From Oopsacas minuta (taxonomy: Eukaryota; Porifera; Hexactinellida; Lyssacinosida; Leucopsacidae), in NCBI GenBank assembly GCA_024704765.1, contig JAKMXF010000102.1, positions 1-47,379 on the forward strand: a stretch of 47,379 nucleotides of DNA, written 5' to 3'. Numbering within the stretch: the stretch's first letter is position 1; every line of letters starts with the position of its first letter. The notes below the pieces were generated by a model, which had not been told where the DNA came from, made no database searches, and saw only the letters and a program-made list of their open reading frames with translations. Below, one piece after another: positions 10,690-23,253 of the stretch. The translations under genes were made by a program, and so were the position numbers.

Positions 10690-12386
10690 CGCACCGTGCC
10701 TCTCGTGCGGATATTGCACTTAAACATTCGTGTGGTGCAATTTCAGAAAGGAAAATGGGTAAACCAGAGTGGCATGAGCTCAGTGAAACTCCACCAGGAA
10801 ATGTGTAGCAAAAATGATTCTAAGCCGACTACATCAACACAACAGCCTCTGATTGAGCATTGCTTTGCCGCAGCGAAGTCGACTGAAACAAGAAATCCCC
10901 CAGCGTGGAAGTTGAAAAAATTGTGGAGGGATGAAGTAGTGGATCAGTTAAGTGAAAACCCAATAGTTTTCATTAACGCATGTGCTAACTTAGCTTCAGC
11001 TCTTTACTACTGGAACATTGGACAAACCAATATCACTGACGGTATGTTACATCTACTTTTTCCGGACTATATTTAGGATACAAATTAAAAATTCATAAAC
11101 GAATTTGTTTTCAAATGTATTATAGTAAATTAATTGGATTCTAGTTAATTAGTAGTCTGTACTTAAGTAAACATTCCAAACTAACTTCTAATAATCTTTT
11201 TCTCGGTATCCAAGAGAAAGGTACTTTCGCCCATTTACAACTCAAACAGCTATACATGTTGTTTTCACACTCTGAAGCGGCTGATATGTGTGTCTCTGGG
11301 ATAATGGATTTTTGGTCTGGGAAGCACATGCAACGAGTTGGATATGGTGGAATAATTGCTTGTGGATTGACAGATGAATGGAAGTGGTTTCAGTTTCCCC
11401 TTCGACTGGAGAACTTCGACCAAGTTCCACATGACTCGGAGTTTATTTTCAAAATCTTTGATGATGCATTTTGTTCGGCTGTGTAACCACGATATCCTTT
11501 CTTTGTAACAATTGACAATGAGAACAAGATCAAAGTTGCTTTCGATGGTCGATGGGATACAGCTAATCACACCTTTGAGATAGAATTGGTAGCGCAGAGC
11601 ATGCATTGTCAACGTCTCTCACAAACGTTCTCGACGCTGAACCAAAAGGGCACTGCAGTTTAGAATTAAAGGACCAGTTAATGGATAAAATAAACAATAT
11701 TGAAAGTTTCTATAACCACCGTAACGATAGGGTAAAAAATTTGGTGAGGGCGATACCGGGGAAATCTACTACCCGTCCTTGGCGTTCACATTATAACAGA
11801 TTCTTAGCTGCAGTACAAAACTATGTGGTGTATTTCAAAGAAGACGATAACTCCGTGATGGGTAATCTACCATCCTAGCTCTACTGAAGTCTGTGTTGAC
11901 TGTGATGGAACAAGTAAAACTCTTCCTCGACTGAGTTGAAGTGAACGACATAACATCATATCTGTCATTCGTTAATTATCTACTTCTTGACATGTTCTTG
12001 TTCAATCGCCAAATGAATGAATCTGAGCATGGTGTTACAAGGAATTTATGCCAAGATCTGCGAGGCCAAATGGAGCAAAAGTTGTGGATGTATTCTGGAT
12101 CTCCCTTTTCACAATCTGCTGCTTTTCTCTCAGGTAAGTACTTAATTAACGACAAAAACTTACATAAGTGGCATACACTAATTTTTACCCACCACTTTCT
12201 CTGCTAAGCAAGTTTCTACAACGTACTTTTTATTTTGTAGGTTTGGATATCTCGAAAACCATTCGAGGGTATATCAAGCAGCATTCTCGATCGAAAAAAT
12301 CGGTGAATAAAATATTAGCTACAAACTGGCTGAAAGTGTCAGGTGAACCAGGCTACCGTGTATATTTTGTATATTGTGGAGTATAA
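10690..12386 (+). pseudogene. hAT-family transposase remnant
   Basis: Plus-strand fragments in several frames. The 10696-11076 reading contains SKPTTSTQQPLIEHCF and FINACANL. After a gap, MDFWSGKHMQRV-YGG and LTDEWKWFQFPLRLENF (about 11300-11420) look like the hAT core around its first catalytic aspartate. FFVTIDNENKIKVAFD follows. ELKDQLMDKI, FYNHR-DRVKNLVRAIPG and WRSHYNRFLAAV (about 11660-11830) match the hAT segment before the conserved tryptophan. Frame breaks at about 11487, 11600 and 11878 kill it. The C-terminal dimerisation block is not visible. No TIR or TSD was identified. Confidence 0.6.
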
Positions 12387-12605
12387 GGTATTCCGATCAT
12401 ATAAGTATATCGAGGTATACCGAATTCCGAACTCGATATACCTCGTTATACTACTCGGACTACTTCGATGTACTAGTGAAAGTAATAGTAAGAACAAAAT
12501 TGAATTCAAATAAATAAAATTTGAAAATCTTACTAGTCTATATTCATTACATTACACCAGAAACAACGAGAAGATGGGGCAGGTTGGTTACACCAACATT
12601 ATATA

Positions 12606-13970
12606 CACTAAGTGGACAAAAGTATTTAAACACACACTGAACATTTCATAAATTGTTAGTACATAGTTTGGTATTAGTTCTTAGACGAATATAATAATAA
12701 TATGTGATATAAAATTATGTATTTTGAATGCATAAAACGTGTCTCACTGTTCCGAGGCCTAATACTTAGTTCCGTTTCCTTTCATTTGCTTTATTTGGTC
12801 AATTCTGATTGGAAGTCCATCGTACAACTTTCTTATTTCTTTTATCTGAAATTTAGCCACCCGTCTTTTAGTGCTTCCCGTAATTCCGTCAACGAGGTTG
12901 GTTGTTTCTTTCGATTTCTTATTGTCCTTAGTAATATGTCACATACACTTTCGATGGGATTCTGGTCTGGTGACTACGGAGGCCACAATATCTTTCTGAC
13001 CTTGTTCGACCCAAACCACTTTTCGACTATTTTCGTAGTATGGCAGGGAGCATTGTCCTGCATGAATACTGCTGCTTTGTTCTTCTTCTTGATTTTCCTC
13101 CAAAATCCTCGAAACGGATCTAAAATTCGAGAAATATACTCTTGACCATTTAAATTCCCACGAATTTCAATAAATGGCCCCATTCTATCATATGTAATAC
13201 ACCCCCAAAACATAATTGGCCCTCCAAACCCTTTGATAGTTTTTTGCGTGTATTCTGGGAGGTACCTTTCATGCGCTTGCCTCCAAACTTTCGCTCGACC
13301 GTCAGAGGTAAAAAGGTTAAATTTTGACTCGTCAGAAAAAATAAGTTTTTCCAATCATTGATTTTCCATAACCTGCAGTTTCTATAAAGATCTAACCTTA
13401 TTCTCCTGTTTCTCGTTGATTTGAAAGGTTTTTTGCAAGGTCTTCTAGCATAGAACCCTTGGTTGTGAAGACAACGGCTCACAGTCTTTTCGGAAACCGA
13501 GAACTTTTTGCCAGTATTGAAAGTTTCTGTGATACCTCTTAGACAAGTAGTGCGATGTTTTTTGACAATTGATTTTATATGACGGGCGAAACGAAATGAG
13601 AGCGACTTTGGCTGTCCAGTCTTTGTTATGTTGGTTGTTGATCCTGTCTTCCGAAACTTCTTAATTATATGATATATTGTAGAGTGTGTATATTAAGGCT
13701 AGTTACAATTTGTCTGTTTGACTTCCCAGCTCGAAACTGACCTACTGCCTGGTCTCTCAAAGAAAGAGGGATTTCCTTCTTCCTAGGCATCGAATAAAAT
13801 ATTTCTAAATATTATAGTTGAAATAATTAATTTAACTACAGAACATTTGAACAAACTATTAGTAGGAATAAATATTGAAATAGTAAGTAGGCATCAACTA
13901 CGTAAAATACCGAATATATTTCATGATGGGACTATAATATATCGTTGTTGGAATACTTTTGTCGCTAGTG
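12606..13970. mobile_element. complete Tc1 element with TA target duplication
   Basis: The left end reads TA-CACTAAGTGGACAAAAGTATT and the right end AATACTTTTGTCGCTAGTG-TA. These are inverted, imperfect termini of about 25 bp flanked by the TA expected for Tc1/mariner insertion. Length is about 1.37 kb, normal for Tc1. It carries one minus-strand transposase gene. The end of a related element lies at 29178-29327. Confidence 0.85.
12760..13790 (-). pseudogene. Tc1 transposase, frameshifted
   Basis: It starts at an ATG giving MPRKKEIPLSLRDQAVGQF, the usual Tc1 N-terminus with an HTH domain (SNRQIV). The catalytic triad is recognisable: FSDESKFNLF (first D), MQDNAPCHT (second D) and SPDQNPIES (DD34E glutamate), with WGCI and MGPF between. 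The C-terminus reads EIRKLYDGLPIRIDQI. Total span is about 343 codons, full length for Tc1. Frameshifts lie between the HTH region and FSDES and again near 12850, and a TGA sits before SPDQNP. It therefore cannot make a full protein. The longest open pieces are 12974-13354 and 13150-13482. Confidence 0.88.
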
Positions 13971-14422
13971 TATATGTTTGTATATATATCTGTGTCCCAT
14001 CAGTGGTGGCGCAGTAGCGCTCCACTGCATTACACTGAATAATTGCATTATAACAAAATTTTGTGTAGATTGCAGGATACCGTGTTCTATAAAAGTTTGC
14101 CTCCTGGAAATTAGAACGCCCTAAAAACAGAGACGGGTACACTAAGGTAGAACTAAACACTAATACTGCTAGTGAAGTCATAAATCTATGAAAAGTGAGT
14201 CAAGTCGGCTGGCTCAGAACTTTCTGAAGAAACTAATTTTTCTTGCAATTCTTGGAAATCACACTTCTGAGTCACGAGATTGCTCAATTTAGAAGGGAAC
14301 ATGATCGAGTTTCCTCCAGGTTCCAAAGCTTGAGCCCACGTACTTCGTGCCTCAAAGTACGTTCATCTATTGCTTCATCTGCTGTGGTACCTCTTCAACA
14401 TCTATTTCTTCTAATATTTCGT

Positions 14423-16478
14423 TTAAAGAACAAGTAGCATCAAATCTATGGGAACTCTCTCAGAGAAGCGACACCTCTCAGGTTTTTCTCTATACAGCAT
14501 ATAATGAATCTTTATTAGGAGATGACTCGCTGTCGTAGAAACTTTGAGTGGACTTTTTTGATGTGGAGCAAGTTGTTTACCCATACTGAATGCTTTTTCG
14601 AGGACTTGCAGTGGTAATCCACATCCCAAATAACTCTAACATATAGCATTTGAATAATCCTATTGGTGTGCTGTCTTAATAGGTAATCTTATGAAAGGAT
14701 TAGTAATATAGGAACTACAATGCATCACAGGATCTACATCAATCAATTCTCTACTTCCGAAACGCATTGTCCAAGAGTCCCCTGAAGAAACACGAAATCC
14801 AGTATGAGTTTTATGCACTCAGTGACATCAGTTTCTGTGACTTTGGATCCATCCCTTTGTCTTCTTGCTAATAACATTTTTATGCCATCCTCAACAAACT
14901 TCTTAAATTCTAAATCAGTTGAAATTAAACTTCGTCTAAATCCAGGGCCGCAAAAATATGCAGTCGCGTTTAAACAAAACCTATTTTTCTGAATTAGGCT
15001 CTTCTCTTATCAGCGTATTCAGATGAGCATCACATTCGGTTATCACACGAAATCGTTCAACTTCTTTAATAGAGGACTGACAGATAGTAAATGCTATTAG
15101 GACAATAACTCCAATGTTTCATCCAAATTTGATTGAATCACTTTGTACAATGTCTAAAGCGATACAAATCAATTTTATTACTTCTAACAACTTAAGAACC
15201 CCATACCAAAACTCATTGCTAACAATTGCGTAGCTTATTAGTGAGAGTAACTTCTTCCGTTTTGAATATTCCTCAATGTGGTGACGGTTGATTATCACAC
15301 TTTCCAGAACATCATATGCTGAGTTCCAACGAACATCAGTTATACAAGCCATCTTTTTCCGAAGGCCACAATTTTCCTCTCCTACTCTCCTAAAGTAACC
15401 ATTTTTACTGCCAGCTTGTTAATTAATTGTTTTACGCCAAGAACAGCTCTTACATCATGGCACAACAAGTTTAAGAGATTTGCTGAACATCAAATGATGA
15501 ATGGGGGGGGATTTTTATCAGACTTTGAACTGAAAAGTAAGCGCGCGCACCTTGCCCCCTTAAAATAGTAGCATCTCCATCTCAAATAAAACTTAGAACA
15601 GGCGTTTTAGTCTTTCTGATATGGTTTGAGCCCATTGCAAAATCTGAATACAGTAATATTCGTGATCTCGAGATTCACCAAGCGCATAAATATGGTCGTA
15701 AAGAGTGTTACAAATTTCTAGCTTCCTCATCGAGGTGTAACACAGTATCAGAAAGGAACGAAGGAGTGAAGCGTATGTAACACTCCTACGCGACGGATCA
15801 ATCCAAGTATCCACTGCTATTTGTGCTGACTTCCAGTTTTTAACAGAATTTTCTATTTCAAGTTTAGCCATTTGATAGAGGCGAGGGATGATGACAATAC
15901 GTAGCTTGTGAGCTGTAGGCATGGGACAATGTGGAGAAATTGTAGAACTAAATTGTTTAACAACATCCAACTCAAGCCCATCTTCCGGCATGAACAATTG
16001 GACAGCAAACTTGCCAGCTAGGTCTTCTATTCTTCTGACTTAGTCATTTGTTGTTGGTGGTGAAGGAAATTCACACATATTGTTAGTGGTGACTACTATT
16101 TTGGTTGCATCATGCTGATCGAATTGAGTTGTAGAGACAACTTGATAATCTTGCTAGCATGAATTGTTAGAAGAAATAAGTTATTTCTGGGAGGTGGACA
16201 ATCAATAACTGAATGTAATAATCTAGAGATTTGGAGAGGATAATTTTCCTTGAGCTTTTCTTTGAAAGGACAATATTTAGAAGATAGTCAATTATTTTGC
16301 TGGTGTGCGCTGAATTGATATTCACAAGAGTACAAGTGCCAATGTGTGTGAGACCGCGAGAACCAAACACATTTTTGCCACGCTGTTTTGATTTTGTTTT
16401 CTTTGCTTGATTTCGAGGTTTCCAATAATCTTGTAAATCACACATAGAGTCGTGAATTTGTGCCTCAAGTTTCTTCAC
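14423..16478 (-). pseudogene. hAT-family transposase remnant
   Basis: Minus-strand fragments in order. The first, 16478-16167, is an N-terminal piece rich in K and R. The second, 15997-15593, reads PTAHKLR--IIPRLYQMAKLEIE and IAVDTWIDPSRRSVTYASLL, the hAT catalytic block with D in VDTW-D. The third, 15352-15119, has DVRWNSAYDVLESVI, the conserved R-W block. Then come short pieces near 14980-14800 (FVEDGIKMLLARRQRDGS) and 14629-14423. Many stops and frame changes separate them. I found no convincing TIRs or C-terminal dimerisation motif. The second fragment is best preserved. It most resembles the ZBED/DUF659 branch of hAT; family assignment is firm, subfamily is not. Confidence 0.7.
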
Positions 16479-16569
16479 TTTTTACAATCGAATCAATCAT
16501 GTATATAAGAGAGGGGACTGGCATGCTGAGAATCAAGAGAATAGAGCACGTAGCCTATACACGTTACCA

Positions 16570-18600
16570 TGTGTGAAATTTTACTGCCAATTTTAAATGG
16601 CTTTTCATATCAACGTAATAAGGACTATGTGGGCCTCTTTGGTTGGCCAATACGGAGATTCGAGTTACTTATGGTCCTTCCTTTCGATTTTGATGAATCT
16701 TCAGGTCTGCTGATAGAAAGTTCAATCGATTCATCAATCATCTTCAGATTGCATAAAACAAATATTTAATTATCATATCATATCACATAGGATGGAAGGC
16801 ATAAATTTCTTGAATAGTAGCCTAGGAACTAGTATTACACCTACATTTGGCCTTTTATGCTTATGAACACTAACTACAACACTGTTTAACGGCCATATAG
16901 ATGACTAATGAGAAACTTTTAATAAATAATAGATTTATGAGAAAATTGTGCGAATAATTTGTTCTTGCATTTGTAAATAAAAATTTAAGGTAAGTTCTCT
17001 CTATGGATTCATCAGATATACTCATGGGCCTAACTGTATTTTACATCGTGTGTGTTAATAGTACAAAGATACATCATCGTGATTCATGAAGTATATGTGA
17101 TCTTTGGAGGTATATTGGGAGTATATTGGAAGTACGTATATTGGAGGTATATTGAAGGTATATTGTGGTATACCGAAAGTTTATATTTTTCTGGTATAAT
17201 TTATATACCTAATTATACCATCGATATACTTCCTCGAGTGTCTATAAAGTTACAGGAAAACTAAAATCAACGATTTAAGTACAACAACTAAACCATTACC
17301 AATATTTAAATATTTTGACCAATGAAATTCACACGAAATCGGGAATTTCTATCACTTCACGATTGAAAGAGGGAGGTAAAATTATCTGAAAGAGAATGCA
17401 TTAAAGCTGCACTTTTCACATCATCAAGGTAGCAAAAAAGCTCTAATATTTAGAATTAAATAATTTTTGGTAGGAAGAAGCGATATAAGGAGGCAATATA
17501 ACCTGGGGAGGCAAAAATACCCTGCGGCAAAAAGCAGATTTCGACAGTACCAAAATGGCCACGAATATAGCAACATTATAAAGGATCATCTGCCAACTTG
17601 ACAACATTTTTGCTATTATTACTTTACTCAAAATTTAGATAATTGATACATGGAACTTTACGGAACCATACAATTTAAAGCAAATTTTCATCATTACTGT
17701 CTTACATTAAATAATGAAATTTCGAGTAATCAGAGATTATATCGCCTCACACCATGCGAATTCTGAAACGGATGTGTTTGTATGCCCCGGAATAGCAATC
17801 CCTATAATGCCTTAGTATTCCATCCATGTTAGCTAATATTTCTCATATTTTATGCCTTTGGGAAACTCAAATTCTTAAGATATTTTCATTCTTGTATATT
17901 GTCGTGTTCTACAATTTTTCCAGCCCGCCATATTGTGAAAGAAATTTCCTTACCAATACGTTGAACATGTTATCTAATCATAAATAACGTATATGTATAA
18001 TTATATGATAAATTATAATCACATTTTGTAGCATGCGTTGTTTCGTTTTAGTTTATGAGTTTATCCGATGTGTTTACATGGTGACGCCGAAAATGATTTT
18101 GATAGGCCGCATACTTTGGAATTACAGAGAAACGAGTAAGAGGATCTATAACAGATATTCCTATCGTAACTAATAATGTGGTTAGTGGAAGAGTGCTTAT
18201 TTGAAAATAACAAGTGGTTTTCATGCTTACTGAAGTAGTAAAACCCCAATATATTATTTTCGGAGTATTTCACAATCGAATAGTTTCCTTGGGAAACATT
18301 TCTTACCTTTTTTGATTTCCATCACGTACATGTATTTGATCAGAACTAATCATGAAAGTTAGACCGTAACCCATAAAATTCTTTATTGTACAAAATCAAT
18401 TCAATGTATATATTCTACCAATCATCTAAATTTCTATTGATTAACACATCATATCATATACCAATATAGTAAATTCATTGCATAATTCTTGACAGTAGAA
18501 TTTCATATGAAAGCAATTGTGTCAAATTGTTTGATATGTTTTCAGAAATTTGATTCTACTGAATTGAGACCTATCATTCTGGATCAGAAAATGTTGTTAT
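16570..18600. other. long non-coding stretch
   Basis: No gene recognised. At 17106-17172 the decamer GGTATATTGG recurs in tandem, followed by an inverted TATACC cluster to about 17235. A related palindromic cluster (TATATCGAGGTATACC and its inverse) is at 12405-12450. ORFs at 16569, 17052, 17443 and 18061 are AT-rich and lack motifs. Confidence 0.45.
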
Positions 18601-18610
18601 ACAATCTATA

Positions 18611-19690
18611 TTCAAATGAAATACGCAGATGAGGAAACTAAGTGGTCATTTTTCCGAAAAAGCTATGAAGGTTGTGCCAAGACACTCTCTCATCATGTTG
18701 AAGGTCCTACTAGGTATAAACTCCTTGTTCTTTGCACAATCGCAACCGAAGATTGAAGAATAATGCGGAATCACCTTCACATCAGGTATGCATGATCTCC
18801 AAGAGAAGTGTTGGGCAGTCTAAAATTAAGAATGCAACTCAAATGGAAGAATGTATTGATATACCTGAATCTGAGACTAAGAGATGCGCCTGAGGAATGT
18901 CCAAATGCTCTACCTCTACAATTATTGATCTTGCAGACCAGTCAATATTGTCCAGAATATACTAAAATTCTTGAAGAGAAAGAAAATATTGCTGAAGATA
19001 TTGTTGCAAATTTTCTGCTTTAACGGATTGATAAGGACAATTTAGCAGAAATATCGGTTGATAATCTGCGTGTGAGTTTACTTCATGGGCCTTATGGTAG
19101 TATACCAGTGCTGCCAAGTGAATTGAGAAAAATTTACGGAGATTGACCGATAAATTTTCGTAGAAATCAAATTATTTACGGAACATTTTAACATCCCTTA
19201 ATGACCCCCAACTGGTCTTGATTTGGTTTTACAAATACCATTAGCTAACAACTTTTTATTAATAATTATTAATAAATGCAGATTTATGGACGCTTTCGCG
19301 TTGTAAACAATAAGCTATAATCACTACCAGCATGCAACAAACTATCAAAGTAATATTTTATATGGTCGTACATACTTTGAGAAAATCACTCGTACATTTC
19401 CGAAGTCGGTACAAACGTTGAGGAAATTTGAATATCGACCTTCATCATTAACAAAAGTATTACACGTACATGTAATTCGCTTGAAATACGTAGAAATAAG
19501 CCTTCATACGTAGATACTTAGATAGCAGTCAATTATACGTAGTCTACATATATTTACAGAGACTTGGCAGCACTGTAGTATACATGTCCCAAACTTCAAC
19601 GATAATGCTCCTATTGAATTACAGCAAGATCTTGCTATTTCCAACCGTAACTCTCATAAATTTTGCCATATTTATTCATAAGCATGGTGT
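18611..19690 (+). pseudogene. unidentified coding remnant interrupted by a MITE
   Basis: A protein-like reading runs from about 18611 (YADEETKWSFFRKSYEGCAK) through 18808-19023 (CPEYTKILEEKENIAEDIV). It continues in the same frame past a TAA as RIDKDNLAEISVDN, then LLHGPYGS up to the hAT MITE at 19106. Beyond the MITE, if one copy of its 8-bp duplication is ignored, the frame continues as HVPNFNDNAPIELQQ to about 19670. I do not recognise the family. It may be an older transposon or a dead host gene. Confidence 0.4.
19106..19575. mobile_element. hAT MITE with perfect 8-bp TSD
   Basis: The left end is CAGTGCTGCCAAGT and the right end ACTTGGCAGCACTG, a 14-bp perfect inverted terminus. It is flanked on both sides by TAGTATAC (19098-19105 and 19576-19583). 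Length is 470 bp, non-coding. An 8-bp TSD and CAGTG-type ends are diagnostic of hAT. A related right end is at 47095-47140. Confidence 0.93.
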
Positions 19691-19813
19691 GAAAACTCCT
19701 AGCCTTACCTCTATCACAAATTCAAATGAGAGAAACCACTTCAGATCTCTTTGCCCAGAAAACTCTCTTGTTAGAGCAAAAAATCAGCAATATTTCAAAG
19801 AGAAGGGTTAACG

Positions 19814-21184
19814 CAAGCGTTTCTCAACCTTTTCTGTCGGTCGCTCCCTTCGATGATCGGGCCATCCCTCATCTCCCCTCTCGTCTATTCCGTTTGTATA
19901 TTAATTTATATTACCAAATACTAAGACATAATATGTTTAAATTTATCATTTGTATAAGTTTAGTGTGAAGGTTGGGCCTGGTGCCCAGTTATAAGATTTT
20001 TCAGATCGGGACTGAATTTGATCAAGAAGAGCCGAAGGTAACCACGCTTGGTTGTCTCCAGCCTATTCCTCTTCTTTGTGAGAAGTCCAACAACGGCTGA
20101 GAGACCCTTCTCCACGAGATACGATGTTGGAAAATACAATATCATCATTTTTGCGCGGGCCCATAGAGCAGGGTATTGATCAGCAATATTGCACCACAAA
20201 ATGTTGTAGTATTGTTCAGGGAACGAAGACTTCACTGTATCATCGCTATGTAAATCAATCAGTGATTCCTGAAGTTCAATAGGTACCTGTTGCTGTTGCA
20301 AATTGCACGAATACGGCGGATAATCCATCCAGGTATCTCCATATTGATAACGTGGCGAAACGTTCTACAAAATATTCCTTAAGATTCTCAAGATGATCCC
20401 AGAATCTTAGAAGATCTTCAGTTGAGACCTGATTTTGTATCAGGTTTGGAAACTGTCGGAGTTAGCCGCCACTTACATTGGATTTGAATAGTTTTAGTTT
20501 AGTAATGAATGATGGAATAACAGTAAGACATTCACTATAGTCATATTATTTCCCTGTAGTTGTTTGTTAGACTCATTCAGTATGAAGAATATGTCTGAAA
20601 GATATGCCACATCGTTTTCAGGAATATCAGTTTCTCTGCTGTCTCATTATCTTGCAGCGTCTCCTCAAAAACTCTATAACAGTATCGTACAGTACGTAAA
20701 ACCTTGTCAGACAGACTCCTTTAGATAGCCAACGAACCTCAGTATTGAGTAACAACCGCTCAAAGTCCTCATCGTTATCCTGGCATAAAAGGCGGAAAAG
20801 GCGATCATTCAAGGAATTAGCTTTAATTCTGTAGATGCACTTGATCATGAAATTCAGAGTGTCATGCAGCTCACGACTGAGGTGTTTAGCCGCGAGATGG
20901 TGGTATCATAAGATTGTTGCATTATTTATCGCATCATCTAGAATTTCAGTCGAAACCAACTATTGTATAAAAACAATATTACGTGATTAACAAACACTAT
21001 GTATCCTAATATGGATAATTATATGGATTTGTGTTTTCTAATTACAATTACAATTACATAATTATTTCGGTCGGATATTCCAGCTTCAACCTGTGCAGAA
21101 TGAAACCATCATTCGTCGCTCCCAGTCGTTTTATTGCCACCTTATCGCCCCTGAACGTTTTATCGCCCACGTTGGGAAACACTG
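19814..21184. mobile_element. hAT element (Charlie/ZBED-like) with TIRs and TSD
   Basis: The left end CAAGCGTTTCTCAACC pairs with the right end GTTGGGAAACACTG. Flanks are GGTTAACG (19806-19813) and GGTTAGCG (21185-21192), an 8-bp duplication with one change. The 1.37-kb span is too short for a full autonomous element, so the 5' part of the transposase gene is deleted. Confidence 0.85.
19960..20893 (-). pseudogene. hAT transposase C-terminal half (ZBED5/SCAND3-like)
   Basis: The minus-strand reading at 20848-20627 gives LNDRLFRLLCQDND and LLLNTEVRWLSKGVCLTRF, the conserved TEVRWLS-G block. After a degraded middle (SDIFFILNESNKQLQG near 20590), 20328-19960 gives QESLIDLHSDD, IADQYPALWARAKMM and FPTSYLVEKGLSAVV--LTKKRNRL, the C-terminal dimerisation region of this hAT branch. 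Frame breaks lie around 20350-20620. The DDE first aspartate and BED finger are absent. Confidence 0.82.
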
Positions 21185-21192
21185 GGTTAGCG

Positions 21193-22990
21193 TATGTATG
21201 ATACCACTGTTGTTTATTGTACTAATGTAGGAGAGATATTTTGTTGAGTTGAATCGATCCGAATAACTTAGTCTGTGCTAAACCGTTGGGGTTGTGGTCA
21301 TGGACAAGGACTGTTAAACTTCTTAGTCCAGCCTACCTATGAATATCTTATGGCCTAAATCTATGAATATCTGTAGTACATAGCATATTCCTTTAGAAGG
21401 AGCTGGAATTCCCCAAATTGTGATTATAATCAAGAGATGTTCGAAATTCTACAATTAAAGTATTTTGGGAATGATGCTATGGCAAACCATGTCATGGTGT
21501 AAGTTCACTTCAACTGTTAAAATTTAGTAATCACATCATTGCGTTTCCAATAGCTGTTGTACATACTCAGATATGTTAGAGAGAGAAACTATTTGTTCGA
21601 ACCGCGAAAGGAATCTTACAAGAGTTACATAATATATCTTTTCAAATGAATTTATTTACCCTCTGGTAGGTCCGCCGCTTCAATTCCACCGAGTTCTTAT
21701 ACAGGGAATGATAGTGCAAAGTTAGTTAATAATTACATGAACATCGAACCCAACAATTTTCAAATCTCAAACCATTGATCCCTGTTCTAAGAGCTGAATC
21801 AAATCTAATTCACCAAGTATTGGCAAAACAATTAAGGGAGATTGAAAGAATGCTATTAGTGATTTCAGAAAGCAGTATAATCTCATACGAAAAAACTAAC
21901 AACAAATTGCAAACAAGAATATAGCAATGAAAATTATATCGTGGAATTTTGCGCGGTAATCAATGAATTCACAAAACCAACACCTTAAATTCATTTTTTA
22001 CATTATCACCTTGAATAATTCCTGGATCATGTAAACTGCAATCAAGAAACTGCCTTGTCCTCGGTTTTGTCTCGGAGCAAGCTACGTAACTCGCCATCAG
22101 ACTTTTGCTAAATACCATCCCAACTTTACGGAGAATGTAAATTACTACGTGCTATGTAGCTTATAATATAGGGACGTCGCCACGGGGGGGTAGGGAACAA
22201 TGCCCCTGGTAAAAATCCGAGCCCTGGGTCAAATGCCCCCCTGGTAAACTCGTGCCCTGAACATGCCACCGAACCCCTTGTCTTAAATTGTAAACTGGAA
22301 AATTTCGGTTCTCATCTCACTCTCAATATTATTTAATCTCACTCATAAATAAGGGACATAGCTTGTATTCATCTACCGAACTAGTTAATACTTTCGAGAG
22401 TTTATGCCCTGGGAAAATGCAGGGTTTTCTCAGGCCGTTTTGACGTATCGTGCCGGCATCCCTTTAGTTTTTAAAATGTCTAGGCACCTATTGCAATACT
22501 GGGCCACTATACTAAAGTCGGCACAGTAGAAAGTAGAATTGACCATACAGGCTATAATATCAAGGATTATCGTACTACTTTTCTGCTCGATGCTTCCATT
22601 GATATAATATGTATTGATAACTTCTCGTTGTTTGTTTAAAGATTACACTATTCATTCCTAAATATATCTGAGAAATTGTTTCATGATTCAAACCTACATG
22701 GAAGTACAAAGGCATTTAATGTAGTAACTGTTATAGCTTATTGTCCAAAGTCTTCGAGCCTTTCACGATTGGAAGACCTACAACACCTCAGACCCTCAGC
22801 TGCAGTAGCTTCGTACATATGTAACTGTGTCATACCCAAATATTTTCCGAGCTACACATCATTACTCAGCCAGAAAAAAACAACTTTTCTGGTGCAATTG
22901 CAGACCAAACGTTATTTCTTTCAATTGTTTGGCTCTTGGACTTTACAGATTATTTACAGCGCCCATAGGCTTTGAAATCTGGAGTGCACA
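21193..22990. other. non-coding stretch containing a possible GC-rich MITE
   Basis: No gene recognised. At 22171-22462 a GC-rich block begins GGGACGTCGCCACG and ends CGTGCCGGCATCCC, an imperfect inverted terminus. Inside, a unit of about 31 bp containing ATGCCCC-TGGTAAA and GCCCTG is repeated twice. It is probably a short non-autonomous transposon. ORFs at 22676-23033 have no motif I know. Confidence 0.45.
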
Positions 22991-23252
22991 AATTCAGTCT
23001 AATAGGAAACATCTAGAACTTGTTGACAACTAGATTGAATTTGTGCCGCCCATATATCAAAGCCACAACGCAACTGACCCGCTGGATGGTTCTACCCAAC
23101 TAAAATTGATTGCTCCTCCACTGGGATATCAACGGGAGCTGTTCATTCCATACTTATCGATGAGCTGAAAGTTAGCAAAATTTGTTCGAGGTGGATCCAC
23201 ATTCCCATACAAAGCCCAAAAAGCACCGTCGGGCAACTTGTGCAAGAAAAAT

Positions 23253-23253
23253 N
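23253..23253. other. single undetermined base (n), likely scaffold join
   Basis: Isolated n just before the start of an integrase fragment. Sequence on the left shows no integrase similarity, so the contiguity here is doubtful. Confidence 0.55.

Noticed and set aside
13990-14060. Possible tRNA-derived SINE (GTGGCGCAGTAGCGCTCCACTG)
   Set aside because: Only a vague resemblance to a tRNA D-arm region; no B box, tail or second copy seen. The palindromic core is enough to explain the look.
14243-14538. Plus-strand ORFs in the 14.2-15.0 kb region
   Set aside because: Shadows of the minus-strand hAT remnant, whose reading has the recognisable blocks.
22676-23033. Overlapping 99- and 68-aa plus-strand ORFs before the n at 23253
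   Set aside because: No recognised motif and no continuity with the integrase on the other side of the n. Not called as a gene.
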